Shown here: positions 1 through 17,873 of the stretch, piece by piece | Layout: the number at the start of each line of letters is the position of its first letter | Numbering within the stretch: the first letter of the stretch is position 1 | DNA from: Syngnathus acus | Lineage: Eukaryota > Chordata > Actinopteri > Syngnathiformes > Syngnathidae | Direction of reading: 5' to 3' | Assembly: GCF_901709675.1 (NCBI RefSeq) | Contig: NC_051108.1 | Span: 62,001-126,000, forward strand | DNA: 64,000 nt | The notes under the pieces: generated by a model | Database searches by the model: none | Seen by the model: the letters and a program-made list of their open reading frames with translations, nothing else | Told to the model about the DNA's origin: nothing | Translations under genes and position numbers: made by a program

Positions 1-145
1 AAACCCGGTGAGAGCTGTGGCCGACGCTTGGAGACGGCAAAAGTGGCGCAACGGCCCCCGAGGCCAGGCCCCACATTCTTGTGAAACCGGGCCGTCAATC
101 AAGGCCCGCTTAGGCCTTTGGCAATGGCACCGATGAGCGAGTCAC

Positions 146-2690
146 CTGATCGTATTTGCACCAATCGCAGCTCAGGACCTCGCCGTCGTGCGCCGGGACC
201 GCCAATCGGCATGCACCGGCCTTGACGTCCCACACTCGTAGTGTCCCGTCACCTGAGCGCACACACACACACACACACACACGAGGAGGGAGGGAGGGAG
301 AGAGGGAGGGAGGAAAGGAGGGAGGGCGGAAGTTGCGGATGTGCCTTTAAGCGCGTGTGCAGGCTTTCTTGCGAGCGGCAGATGACGTCCATCGCCCACA
401 GGGCGAACATTTGCCAGGGAGGGCGGAGCCCAAAGAGGCACTTCCGGGCTGAACGGCACCTACATCGCCGCCGCAGCATCCCCGTCTGGCGCTTTCGCTG
501 GCGTGCGCCGGCGACCCTCGGCTCCTTCGCAAATCTCTCCCCCGTATTTCGCTCACCCCGACCGTCGGCACTTTTCCCGAGATGCGGCCGCCGTGGGGGA
601 TGTCGACGAAACCCAAAGAAAGCCACGGCGCGACGGAAGGAAAATGACGCTCAAATCTGACGGCAGCCGTCGAGGGCGGCGGCCATCTTGCCGGGACAGC
701 CCGACGGAGACGCCGTCGTCAAGAACCTCAACGAGGGTCAAAGCCAAAGCTTGGACTCGGCCCGCACGGCTCGTGCCCGGCCGCCTTCTGCTTTCTTTTG
801 GGCTCTTTCCATTTGACAGAGATGGCTGAAACGGCCATAGCCGCTTGCGCCCCCTCCCTCTTGGCGTTTGACACCACCGGGTGCAGCGACGGGTCACGAC
901 GTCCCCGACCTCTCCAAAGCCGTTTTTCCACGACCGCCCACGCAACACCACGCCGCGCTCGGATGTCCTTCTCCGAGCGGAGATGGGATTAGCCGCGGGA
1001 AGTCGAAGAGAGCGCAGCTCGGGACGATTGGATTCCACGTGAGCTTGCCGTTAGCACACGGCCGCAAACGTGCGCTGCTTCTCACAGTGGACAAACGCGG
1101 GCTCCTCTGATTGGCGCACAAAAAGCCAGGCCCGATTGCAGACTGAGCCACTAAGAAAAAACAAAAACGAAAAGGCAGCCTTAGTAGACACGCCCTGAGA
1201 CAGTTTAGCTGCCAAATCAAGTTGGGGGTGACGCTGCCACCTTGTCACTTAATCTTTCTCAGCACACATAGCTTGCTAGCAGCACACACAACCACATGCA
1301 CATTGGGGGCTTCTGACCTTTCGTTTGATAGCAATTGCACAAGCAATTGCACAAGCAAAGCGCGCGCTCGCGACGGTACCTTAACGCAAGCGGCTTAGCG
1401 AGCTGCCGGGTTGCGATAGCTGACATTTTCAGCACGTGCGCCGCTTCAAGGCAAACCGCAGTGGCGGACGTTTTCCCTGCCCGCCTGTGGGCGGCGGCTC
1501 GCCAAGGAACACACACACAGTTGAGCATGTGCACAATGCAAACGACATCATACGTGTGTCAAATTCATCCATCGCAGACACGCACAATCATCCACCCTCT
1601 CTCTTTCTCTCTCTCTCTCACACACACACACTCAAACATGCAAATGGACGAGGCAGGGTTCATGCGAGTGTTGACGACTGCGTGCAATCAAAGCGCGCAC
1701 GCGGATTAACAAACGGCACCAGATCTCATCTGGAACATTCATTCAATCCACTTTGCCGACAGATAACGCCAGCCGCCCCGTGCTGATAACGCTCAGCAAC
1801 GCACTCTAGCTTGTCAACAGTGCCCCCTTGTGCTGAAATATTTCCATGACATCCCCTTGTGTGCGCATCACCTGAGCATGAAGCAAAGCACGCCGAGATG
1901 TGAGGGGACCAAATGGTGCTGTAGATGACGCCCTGGTGACCTGTGAAAGTGCTCAGCGATTGGCCAAGGATGGGGTCCCACTGGAGAAGTGGGTGAAAGG
2001 TCACAAGTGACAGCAGGAAATTGGCCAAACACACAAAGACAGGACGCAGAAAAAGCACACGCACTACTTTGGCGGTGCGGTCCCACGATCCCGACACGAT
2101 GGCGTCGTCGCCTCTCGTCTGACTCCAGTCCACCGCGTAGACCTGTGCACACGGACGTTTCCGTTGGGACGTTGTGTGCCTGGCAATTGCACAAGACCAA
2201 TTTGCTCATGACCTCTTGCGCGTGCCCCTTGGCCAGCCCGATTGGGGCGCCGTGATGAACGTCCCACAGTTGCAGGCTCCCGTCGCCACCGGCCGCCACC
2301 AACACGTGCTCGTTGGCCTCGCTCCACGACACGTCGAACAAGCCGTCGCTCCACTCCCAGCTGACGCGCACGCAAAATGTCAGTCAAACAAAAACTGAGT
2401 GGAACAGCTGAACTTGACTTGGGCTTCGTCGGGTAAAGGTGTTACCTTCGAACGAGGCGCAGTCCGGCCGGCGTTTCATCCAGAACCAAAAGTGAGCCGC
2501 CACCTGCGCGAGCAAAGAGGTGATGCGGGCGGGTCAGAGGTCAGCTTTGCGCCCGCTGCTACGTGCCTGCTATGCCGTAGTGCTGAGAGGTGGCGCACGC
2601 CAGCCTGCCAGGGAAGAAGGGCGACGCCTCCACCGCGTAGCCGTGTCGAGCCGGGCTGCGGAACACCTTCGTCGCCATAGCGGCGGTCAT
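146..2690 (-). CDS. pex7: PEX7, peroxisomal targeting signal 2 receptor (5' part, exons 1-6; continues past left edge)
   Basis: WD40-propeller receptor that binds PTS2 cargo in the cytosol and carries it to the peroxisome import machinery. Six exons chain in phase: 2567-2690, 2446-2503, 2213-2360, 2065-2142, 1872-1980 and 146-252. They give the first 208 residues, against about 320 in the human protein. Recognisable stretches are [20 protein letters not shown] near the N-terminus, [39 protein letters not shown] and GTLRVWDV, which are WD blades 1-4. The remaining blades lie left of position 1. The start at 2690 is chosen because a second in-frame Met at 2678 follows at once and the conserved [10 protein letters not shown] begins just after. 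Intron 1 appears to use a GC donor. The intron from 253 to 1871 is large and contains microsatellites only. The PEX7 assignment is firm. Confidence 0.95.
258..326. repeat. (CA)n followed by (GGGA)n microsatellites
   Basis: A CA run is followed directly by a purine-only GGGA/GGAG tract, inside the large PEX7 intron just upstream (in gene sense) of the exon at 146-252. Spurious open frames on both strands come from this low-complexity sequence. Confidence 0.9.
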
Positions 2691-3182
2691 CGTCCTCGGC
2701 TGTGCGCGACACACAACAGTCGCGGTCAATCAAGGCACCTGACCGTCAACCTTTTGTCCAAAGGGGCCCGCCCTGGCGCATACCAGTCCACTTTCACGGG
2801 GGCTTGATTCGCCGCTTCCGTGTGAACGAATCGCACGTTTATTAGAATTCTTTGTGTTAAATTGGCATTTGAAAAGAACGCATTTTGTATCTAGCAACGG
2901 TTACCATTTGGAACTCAACAACTCAAAATGTTGGAACGTTCGAGTTTGTCGCGTTCATAAACTCCACCCACAGATTTGAAATCGCACCCCGAACGACGTA
3001 TCGCATGGTCACTTTTGTTTTTTACGAAACCACAGTAGCAAAAATGAGGACATTCAAAGAGTTACTTCCAAACTTGTCGCTCTTGTCTTTTTCCGGGCTT
3101 TCTTCTTCGTCATGGCGCTTTAGTTTAGGCAGTTCACTCGTCGTCGCCCTCTGCTGGCGACCTCCGCTACGCTCCATCGTTT

Positions 3183-3361
3183 CGCGCCGCAGAGGTTGAC
3201 GGACGCGTTTCCATCAAGATGTTGCTAGACTCAGCTGAAACAAACACTTGTATTGCTTACTCTTATGAAAGCGCGCCGCAGAGGTTGACGGACGCGTTTC
3301 CATCAAGATGTTGCTAGACTCAGCTGAAGCAAACAACACTTGTATTTCTTACTCTTGAAAG
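3183..3361. repeat. Two-copy tandem duplication, 89-bp period
   Basis: The block beginning CGCGCCGCAGAGGTTGACGG at 3183 is repeated almost exactly from 3272. The copies differ by a few substitutions and a short indel near their ends, so the duplication looks recent. It lies between PEX7 and BUB1 and codes for nothing I recognise. Confidence 0.9.
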
Positions 3362-3456
3362 CTGAATATAAAGGCTTTCTGTAGAGATTGCTGCACGAGA
3401 ACAAAAAAAGACCCAGATGAAGGGATACAAAAGGTGTGAATTGTACAGCTTCTGCC

Positions 3457-3475
3457 AATAAAATCGCTTTTTATT
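3457..3475. terminator. Overlapping polyadenylation hexamers on both strands
   Basis: AATAAA reads on the plus strand at 3457-3462 and on the minus strand at about 3470-3475. The minus-strand copy lies about 420 bases past the BUB1 stop codon and is a plausible end for that transcript. The plus-strand copy has no obvious gene to serve. Confidence 0.45.
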
Positions 3476-3891
3476 AGTTGAGGTGCATCATTTAACTTTG
3501 ACATTTGTTCTGACACGCTCGACCCATGACATACAAGAACGAAACGACTACGCCAAAATGACCTCGTCCCACGTTACTCACGAATAAACTTTTGAAGAAT
3601 GAACTTTTGTCCAAATATCAAGTTGATCCAGTGGAGGAGCCTTTTCTTGTTCTGTCTGTGTCTATTCTTCAATCAGGGTCTCTCAGCCCAATTATTTGGA
3701 AGCCACAAATGTGCAAACGTTTTGAACTCATCCAATCTCAATCTGGGCTTCAGACAGTAGGTAGCTCGACGACTAGCGGTCAAACTCACTTAATGGTTTT
3801 TAGTGGACAAAGAAACGAACGAGACTGCGCATTTTGTCTTTTCTATCTTTCTAAACACATCCCAGAAGTTGGCGCCTCACCGCCAGCGGTG

Positions 3892-10670
<6,779 letters not shown>

Positions 10671-12829
10671 TTCGTTTAGGCGAGCTAGAACTAACAAATA
10701 AAACGTAAAGAAAAGCTATATTAGTCTATTGACTTCAGTTCCTCCCAGCTCTTCGTCGAATGAACACTCGCTGACGACTTCCTCTGCGTTTGAATTTTGC
10801 GCTCAACTCAATCTCGCGTGACGCACCATTATTTCTTCTCATCCAAGAAAAAAGCTCACTGGCGCATTACCGCCACCTTCTGGAAATACTTCCTTTTTGA
10901 CGTACGTTTTTTCTTCATGGACTAAAACAAATGACGTTTCCCCTCTGTTTGGATGCATATTTTAACAGCAGGGTGCTAGCTTTTACCAGACTTTTAAAGC
11001 AAAATGTGTTCAAAGCGCTTGGCGTTTCATTTGAGCGTCAAAGTGCAACATTTTGAAAAAACAACAACCCAAAAAAGACAACGGATAAACAAACCAACCC
11101 AAAACACTGACAACCGGTAAAGGTGTCAAATATACGTTAAATGGTGGAGGAACTGCGGAGAAGGTGTTATAAGCTCGTAATAGAGGAATAGGAGAACCGG
11201 AAAGAGTAAGAATAGTGAGCGAGCAGCCCGTGGAAAACACTCGCGAGAACCCCGTACGTTGAGGCCTGCGGCGGCGCCATATTATTTTCCGGGGGGGGCG
11301 GGGGGATCCGAAAGAGAAAGAAGCTGAGCGTCGGCACCAAACTAACTTCTTGACAATTTCGGCCGACTTTTCGTCAAACGCGCTCTTTCCGGTGGATCCG
11401 CATCGTGTCATACGACTCTGGTTCGTCTTCTTTTCTATTCAACTCGGCCACTGCGGCGCGCGGGAAGCAGTCTTGATGCACACCTATATCGGATACGTAC
11501 GCGTTAGCGTATGTCGTGCGTTGCTAGCCGGCATTTTGAGGACGAGCTCAGCCCACCCGGTTGCCCGCCCGGCTGCCCTCCCTCTCGCTTCCCGGGTATG
11601 ATTCCTAAACGCGCTCACATCACGTGGGCCATCAACACTTTGGTATCGGCGGGCGGCCGACCGTGAGAAATGAGTTTGAATGAATGTCAAGCGAGCGTTC
11701 CTAAGCCTTTGCGAAGAGGCACGTTGGCTAGCAGATGAAACTGTGTGGAAAAGCGAGTCGATTTACAACATTATCCATCACACGTTGGCTTTTAAAGAAT
11801 AAAGACGATACAGAAATAAAATGCAACCAGGGAAGGTGTTGGCCTTGGCCTTCGTTAGAAGATTCCACAGCAACTTAGTGAGCTCCGACCTTTGTGCTAA
11901 AAATAGGAAGGAAACCCACAAATCCACTCGGCCCGGCCGCCGATCCTGGACCAGCTTGCCCAGAGTAAAAAAAAAAAAGGGGGGGGGGGTGTCAAACAAA
12001 GCCCCGATTCGGCTGGTACATGGGTTTGTTTGGGTCAGTTGCGAGAGCAATGCTCTTCCAAACAAGAGGTCCTGGGATCACCTCTCCTTCCATCTCAACT
12101 TTTTTAAGCTCATGTATATTTTGGGTTTGTCATAAACACTCTTATGGCCACGATCCATATTTGTACCGTAGGCCAAGTGCTAAACTGCAGTACTGCTACT
12201 TAGGGTTGTTGAGCCTCCAATTGTGATTCCATTCTGTGCATGCTTATGGCTCGATAGAGAAAAGGAAGCGAGATTGCTTAAAACCACCAATTGGCCGAGA
12301 AGCCTCGATGATTTAATTTTGCCATATCGGGCCCTTCTTTCAGAATACGTTTGAACCATTTCATGAGCTTGACTCGCTGCCCCTGTGCAGCAGATGAGAG
12401 CCAATGTGAATCATGCATCAAGGTCACGTACCTTTAAAACAAGCCCGGGGAGGCCGCCATCCGACCGCAGGCGAACACGGCACCCAGAGCGAGCGACACC
12501 GAGGGAAAGGTAGCTCGAGTGTCTCGCCCGGTAATGGAACAGGCGAGCCTCCGGTTGCGCTGCCTCTTGGGCCGCTTTATTTTCCTGCAACAAATATGAA
12601 CGTTAGACATGACACCAGCGTCTAGCAGTTTCTGGCCACAGTCTTGAAGGAACTCTCCAGTGTCCAGATAGTTGAAATTTGATGCGCAATTTTGCTCTCG
12701 CTTGCAATAACATCTTGATCCATTTGGGAGCAGGCCTGAATACTTATTTGGATGCGACTTTCTGACAGGCAAAATGGATATCATTGACAGCATAGTTGAC
12801 TTTTGTAACGTCGCAGCAGGTATCCGGGA
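10671..12829. other. Divergent intergenic region between BUB1 and SYNCRIP
   Basis: The two genes point away from each other across about 2.1 kb. The segment should hold the BUB1 promoter (just right of 10670) and the SYNCRIP promoter with its non-coding first exon. The SYNCRIP coding exon is preceded by a splice acceptor (GCAGCAG at about 12813-12820), so an upstream untranslated exon is expected. The GC-rich stretch at 11210-11600 is the likeliest location, but I cannot fix it. There are G and A homopolymers at 11291-11305 and 11967-11988. No other coding exon is recognised. Confidence 0.5.
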
Positions 12830-15800
12830 ATGGCCACCGATCACGTCAACGGGAACGGGACGGAGGAACCGATGGACACGACGACAGCAGCCGCCTCCCG
12901 CTCGGAACACTTCCAGGCCTTACTGGATGCCGACTTGCCTCAGAAAGTGGCCGAGAAGTTGGACGAGCTCTACATCGCAGGTGAAGGAACTCCGAGGCAC
13001 GCGTGCAAAAGACAGCAGCCGCTGGCCACGTTGGTCCAGTGAGAGAAGCTCCAGGGCGGCCCTCCGGGTGCGCTACGTGCTCGCCCGCTCGGTCACGCCG
13101 GGTCGTCCTTATTGTCCTCCTTCAGGTCTGGTGGCACACAGCGACCTGGACGAAAGAGCCATCGAAGCTCTGAAGGAGTTCAACGAGGAGGGAGCCCTGC
13201 AGGTCCTGCTCCAGTTTAAAGAGAGCGACCTGTCTCACGTTCAGGTATGCCTTTGAAGCGGGACGATGGGGACGGCGCCGGCCTGCAATGCTTTTCTCGT
13301 GTCCAGAACAAAAGTGCCTATCTGTGCGGAGTGATGAAGACGTACAGGCAGCGTGAGAAGCAAGGGGCCAAGGTCGCCGATGCCACCAAAGGACCCGACG
13401 AGGCCAAAATCAAAGAGCTCTTGGCCAGAACCCACTACACTCTGGATGTAACAACGGGCCAGCGGAAGTATGGCGGACCGCCGCCCGAGTCGGTGTACAC
13501 GGGGCTTCAACCCACCGTGGGAACAGAGGTGCGCCCGCCCCAAGCGCTCCATTTGTGGCTCGCTCGGAAGTGTGCCGACTTGAGAGACGGATGCGCCGTG
13601 TCTTGCCGTTGCAGATATTTGTGGGCAAGATCCCCCGCGACCTGTTTGAAGATGAGCTGGTTCCTCACTTTGAGGAGGCGGGGCCTATTTGGGACCTCCG
13701 CCTCATGATGGACCCTCTGAGCGGCTTGAACAGAGGATACGCCTTTGTCACCTTCTGCACCAAGGAGGCTGCGCAGGAGGCCGTCAGGCTGGTGAGCGGA
13801 CTGCGCTCAAGCTGGAATTGCAATGGGACAATGGTGCCACCGGACACCGCCCGGGAGGCTTTAGGACCTCCTACGACAGTGGTTCTTAACCTTTTTCCTT
13901 GTTCGCACCCCATTCAATTCACCAAGCAGTTCTCGCAACCCTAACCCGAAATAATTATTATAAGAATAATTGGTTTACTTTACAGCTATAAGGCTTAATT
14001 AGCATTATCCCTAATGCCAATTAACACAATGACTTCTTGATTTCCAGAATTTTTCACTTTTTTCGGTTACCCGACCATTATCCCCGAAAAATTGTAAATT
14101 TCCCCCAGGGTATCCTCGCACCCCCTAGGAAGCATTCTCGCACCCCGGTTAAGAACCACTGTCCTACGAGATGGCGGGAAAGTTTGAACCATGAATGGGA
14201 TGCGCTTCTTCCCTTTGGTGGCTGAACGGCTCCTTCCTTTGATCTTCTGCAGTGCAACAATTGCGAGATCCGACCGGGCAAGCACATCGGCGTGTGTATA
14301 TCGGTGGCCAACAACCGTCTGTTCGTGGGCTCCATCCCCAAAAGCAAAACCAAGGAGCAAATCGAGGAGGAGTTCTCCAAGGTCACAGGTCGGTCGTCCT
14401 CGGCATGCCGATCCGCGTGAGTCTCTTTGTCCGGCCAATCACGCGGCCGTGTCCTGGCTGTTCTGTTCCTCCAGAGGGCCTCAGTGACGTCATCCTCTAC
14501 CATCAGCCTGACGACAAGAAGAAGAACAGAGGCTTCTGCTTCCTGGAGTACGAAGACCACAAAACAGCTGCTCAGGCGCGACGGCGCCTGATGAGCGGCA
14601 AGGTAAAGGTTTGGAACAACGTGGTGACGGTGGAGTGGGCCGACCCCATCGAGGACCCGGACCCCGAGGTCATGGCCAAGGTAGCGGAGCCAACGTTGCG
14701 TCCGCTCTTTGACGGAACGTCGTTGCCGTCTGACGCCCGCCGTCTTGTTGCAGGTCAAAGTGTTGTTTGTGCGCAATCTGGCCAACAGCGTCACCGAAGA
14801 GATCCTGGAGAGCAGCTTCAGTCAGTTTGGGAAAGTTGATCGAGTGAAGAAGCTCAAAGATTACGCTTTTGTTCACTTTGAAGAGCGCGACGGCGCCGTC
14901 AAGGTATGTGCGTTGCCGCCGTGCAAACGCCACACACGCTTTGTACGTACTGGTGCTGTGTTCAGGCGCTGGCTGAAATGAATGGCAAGGAGCTGGAAGG
15001 AGAGCCTGTGGAAATAGTCTTTGCCAAGCCGCCGGATCAGAAAAGGAAAGAACGCAAAGCTCAGCGACAGGTGGCCAAGACACAAATGTAAGCGCACGCT
15101 CTCGCCACTAAAAGCACCTGAGCTGTCCCTCCCTCGGCCATGGTGAACTAGCCACCTCCGGTTCAGAGGTCACGATTGCTAATGCGGAGTCACGTGGAAA
15201 AACGGGACTGGGAGCTCCGTCGTAACTCCGTCTCTGTAGCGCTGTCGGAATACCTGGCGAGTGGATCAATCAGGAAGGAGAAAAAGCTGTTCATTGAGCT
15301 GAGGGAGGGACGATTCCAAACCGATACTATTGTGATTGCGGATTTTCTTTTGATGGAGCGACCGTGTCTGTCCTCAGGTATGACGACTATTACTATTATT
15401 CCCCCCCGCATCACATGCCGCCTCCCGGTAGAGGGAGGGGCAGAGGCGGCGGCGGCAGACGGGGTGTTGCCAGCTACTCGTACACGCCCGACTACTACGG
15501 CTATGAGGACTACTACGACTACTACGGCTACGACTACGACTACCACAAGTACCGCGGCGGCGGCGGCTATGACGACCCCTACTACGGCTACGATGAGTTC
15601 CAGGCACCTGCCCGCGGCCGCGGCAGGGGTGCCAGGGGCGGAGCCTCTCCAGGTCGAGGGCGCGGCGGCGAAGCCGGCCCTTCCCGAGGCAGCTTCTCTC
15701 AGCGTGGCGGGCCGGGACCCGGACCGGCGCACGGAGGGCGCGGCGCCAGAGGTTCCGCGCAGCCGCGAGGGCGAGGAGGGGTACGTGGTACGCGGGGCGT

Positions 15801-16008
15801 CCGCGGTGCAAATGTAGGAGGAGCGAAACGCAAAGCCGACGGGTACAACCAACCCGATTCCAAGCGGCGCCAGACCAATAGTCACAACTGGGGCTCCCAG
15901 CCCATCGCTCAGCAACCGCTCCAAGGCGACGACCACTCGAGCTATTCCGCCTACCAATCTGACAACCAGGAATTTTATCAAGATTCTTTCGGGCAGCAGT
16001 GGAAGTAG
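12830..16008 (+). CDS. syncrip: SYNCRIP / hnRNP Q, RNA-binding protein with three RRMs
   Basis: Nuclear and cytoplasmic hnRNP that binds A/U-rich RNA and acts in splicing, mRNA stability, localisation and translation. Nine coding exons chain in phase: 12830-12980, 13126-13244, 13307-13528, 13615-13791, 14253-14388, 14475-14680, 14754-14903, 14966-15087 and 15378-16008, giving 637 residues (human about 623). The N-terminal acidic domain starts [21 protein letters not shown]1 begins [20 protein letters not shown]2 begins [20 protein letters not shown] and RRM3 begins [18 protein letters not shown]. The C-terminal RGG/YG-rich domain ([20 protein letters not shown]) ends in [14 protein letters not shown]. 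The N-terminus and the C-terminal [10 protein letters not shown] separate it from HNRNPR. The intron after RRM1 carries a complete hAT-type MITE. A 3' UTR of about 330 bases ends at an AATAAA. Confidence 0.97.
13877..14161. mobile_element. Complete hAT-type MITE in a SYNCRIP intron
   Basis: A 285-bp element is bounded by perfect 15-bp terminal inverted repeats, CAGTGGTTCTTAACC at 13877-13891 and its complement at 14147-14161. It is flanked by a perfect 8-bp target duplication, TCCTACGA, at 13869-13876 and 14162-14169. The 8-bp duplication and the CAGTGG terminus are typical of hAT transposons. The interior is AT-rich and has no transposase, so it is non-autonomous. It lies between splice sites and should be removed with the intron. 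Confidence 0.93.
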
Positions 16009-16333
16009 ACTTAAGTTAGGCTTTTCTTTGGCTTTCTTCTCCTCCTTAGAGACTCGATCGATCCCATTGGCTCCAAATTGGTGACGTCTGGCAAGAGATC
16101 TTTTTGTACATATTTTAATATTCCACAGTAGTCACACTCTGTGTGGTGTGTTTTTTTTTCCCCTTCCTTTTTAAATGCTTCCTTTTAGCTTCTAGCCTTT
16201 GTCTGTTTTTACAGCCTCTGCTTGCCATGTTTAACTGAAAACACAATTTGTACTGTCACAAAGTAATGCTTGTTATTGGAGAGGAAGAATCCGCCGTCAC
16301 TTTTGGCTTGTATTCTTTGCTGTTGTCTGCTTT

Positions 16334-16339
16334 AATAAA
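16334..16339 (+). terminator. SYNCRIP polyadenylation signal
   Basis: AATAAA lies 326 bases after the SYNCRIP stop codon and is followed by a CA-rich and then T/G-rich stretch, as expected at a cleavage site. Confidence 0.75.
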
Positions 16340-16359
16340 CGTGCACACACACGTGCGCA

Positions 16360-17873
16360 AAACCAACCGTTGTGTTGCCAATTCCTCCAATTGAACCAAA
16401 TTCTCTGTTCAAATTGCCCGCCCGCCAGCCATGGTACCAGTGGTGTCCCCTCGCATGCAGTCCAACCAAATCACCCCCAGGTGCTCATCGTCACGTCTGG
16501 TCCGATCCCACGCGGTCGCCGCTTCAATGTTGCACGTTTGTTTGCATGCCTGACCTGTTGTCCGCTTGAGCTGCGTGCCGTGCGCCCTTTCCTTGTCTAA
16601 TTGCATCTTCTTGTCACGACTAGCAGGGGCAAGGCGTCTGGGCCGATCCTGATGCGTCGCCGTGACGACAGCTCTGCCGCCACCCCCAAAGGCCGCCCGG
16701 CGTGGTAAGGTCACGTGACTGACTCACTGCTCCAGTGCTGAGACTTCTCGATTGGTCCATCCCGTGACATATGTGACTGACGTCCTCAGAGTAGAAAGCT
16801 ACCTCACGTGCTCTTCCAGCTCATTTGTTCTTCCGGACCACTCGAGTGCTCCGTCACGGCCTTGCAGGCTGAAGGAGCCGCTGAATACGATGGACAAGTG
16901 GAGCTTGTGGTTTCGTTTGCGCTCGCTCGCTCTCAGGACCGACTCGCGTTGCTTTTGCGTATGATGAGCCATCGCCTCCGGATTTGTTTTATTTGACTGT
17001 TTGCCTGTCCATTTTTTCAAGCCATCAATCGGATGTCAATCACCAGCCTTTATCTGCATTTGAGTGGCATACCGGGGAATTTTATTTGAAAAGTGCCAAA
17101 AAGTGCAGGTGACTGACGTAAAAAAAAAAAAAATCACTGGTTTTAGTTTTTTTGCTAAATAACAACTGTCTTTGCAAATGGAGTTTTTACTGTACAATCG
17201 AAGGCCTGCCAATTTTTCTAATAAAAAACAAAAACTCACTCTTGGTTTCTTTTTAACAAGTAGCAGAAAAGAACACATTGTTGCAAATCAAGATTTTCAA
17301 CTATTTCTAATAATGTAAAGTGAAAAACTGTCCCAGCCTACCTTGTCGTTGAACTTGTCACAGCGACGGGAAGTGACGACGTGGAGTGCGGGTTGCCATG
17401 TCCGCACTTGTATAATCCGCCCGTTCTCTCGAGATCCTGCATGGAAATGGAAGGCAAAAGTTAAACATTGGAAAAGAGTCATTAATACTGACATTTGACA
17501 AAACAACTTTAGCTGAATCTGGGGTGAGTGCTGACCTTAAGCAACATGTTTCGTTAGCATGATTGGATTCGACTTGGCAACCCAAGGGGAGGCAGAAGCT
17601 ATTCCGTCCGTCCGTCAAAGAAGTCGCTAAACTTGGAACATTTTCCCCAGGTCGAGGATGAGCTAACGATAAGAATGCTTCGTTTTGGTTTTTGGGCGAC
17701 AAAACACGCCGCTCTTTTAATCGCTTTTAAGAGTCCTTAGTCGTAGCCGGCTGGACGTTTCCGTTTGTGTCGTTTTCAACCAACATTTGCTGCTCGTTCT
17801 CACTCTTATTTGAATTGGTGCGCTCGCTTGCAACTTTGTACTTGAGGTTCGTTGTTTGTTAAGGGGCGACAAG
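16360..17873. other. Intergenic, SYNCRIP 3' flank to SNX14 5' flank
   Basis: Both genes are on the plus strand, so this 1.5 kb holds the SNX14 promoter and 5' UTR. The middle (17050-17300) is AT-rich with A runs. I see no coding exon; the open frames here have no recognisable homology. Confidence 0.5.

Larger units (their letters stand above)
2691..3891. other. Intergenic: PEX7 5' flank and BUB1 3' flank
   Basis: Both neighbours are on the minus strand, so this 1.2 kb holds the PEX7 promoter side (right of 2690) and the BUB1 3' untranslated end (left of 3892). I see AT-rich sequence, an 89-bp tandem duplication (3183-3361) and overlapping polyadenylation hexamers on both strands near 3457-3475. 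No coding exon is supported; the plus-strand open frames at 2885-3199 and 3592-3996 have no recognisable homology. Confidence 0.6.

Noticed and set aside
12830-16008. HNRNPR as the identity of this gene
   Set aside because: The N-terminus [18 protein letters not shown], the overall length and the [10 protein letters not shown] then [11 protein letters not shown] tail fit SYNCRIP better.
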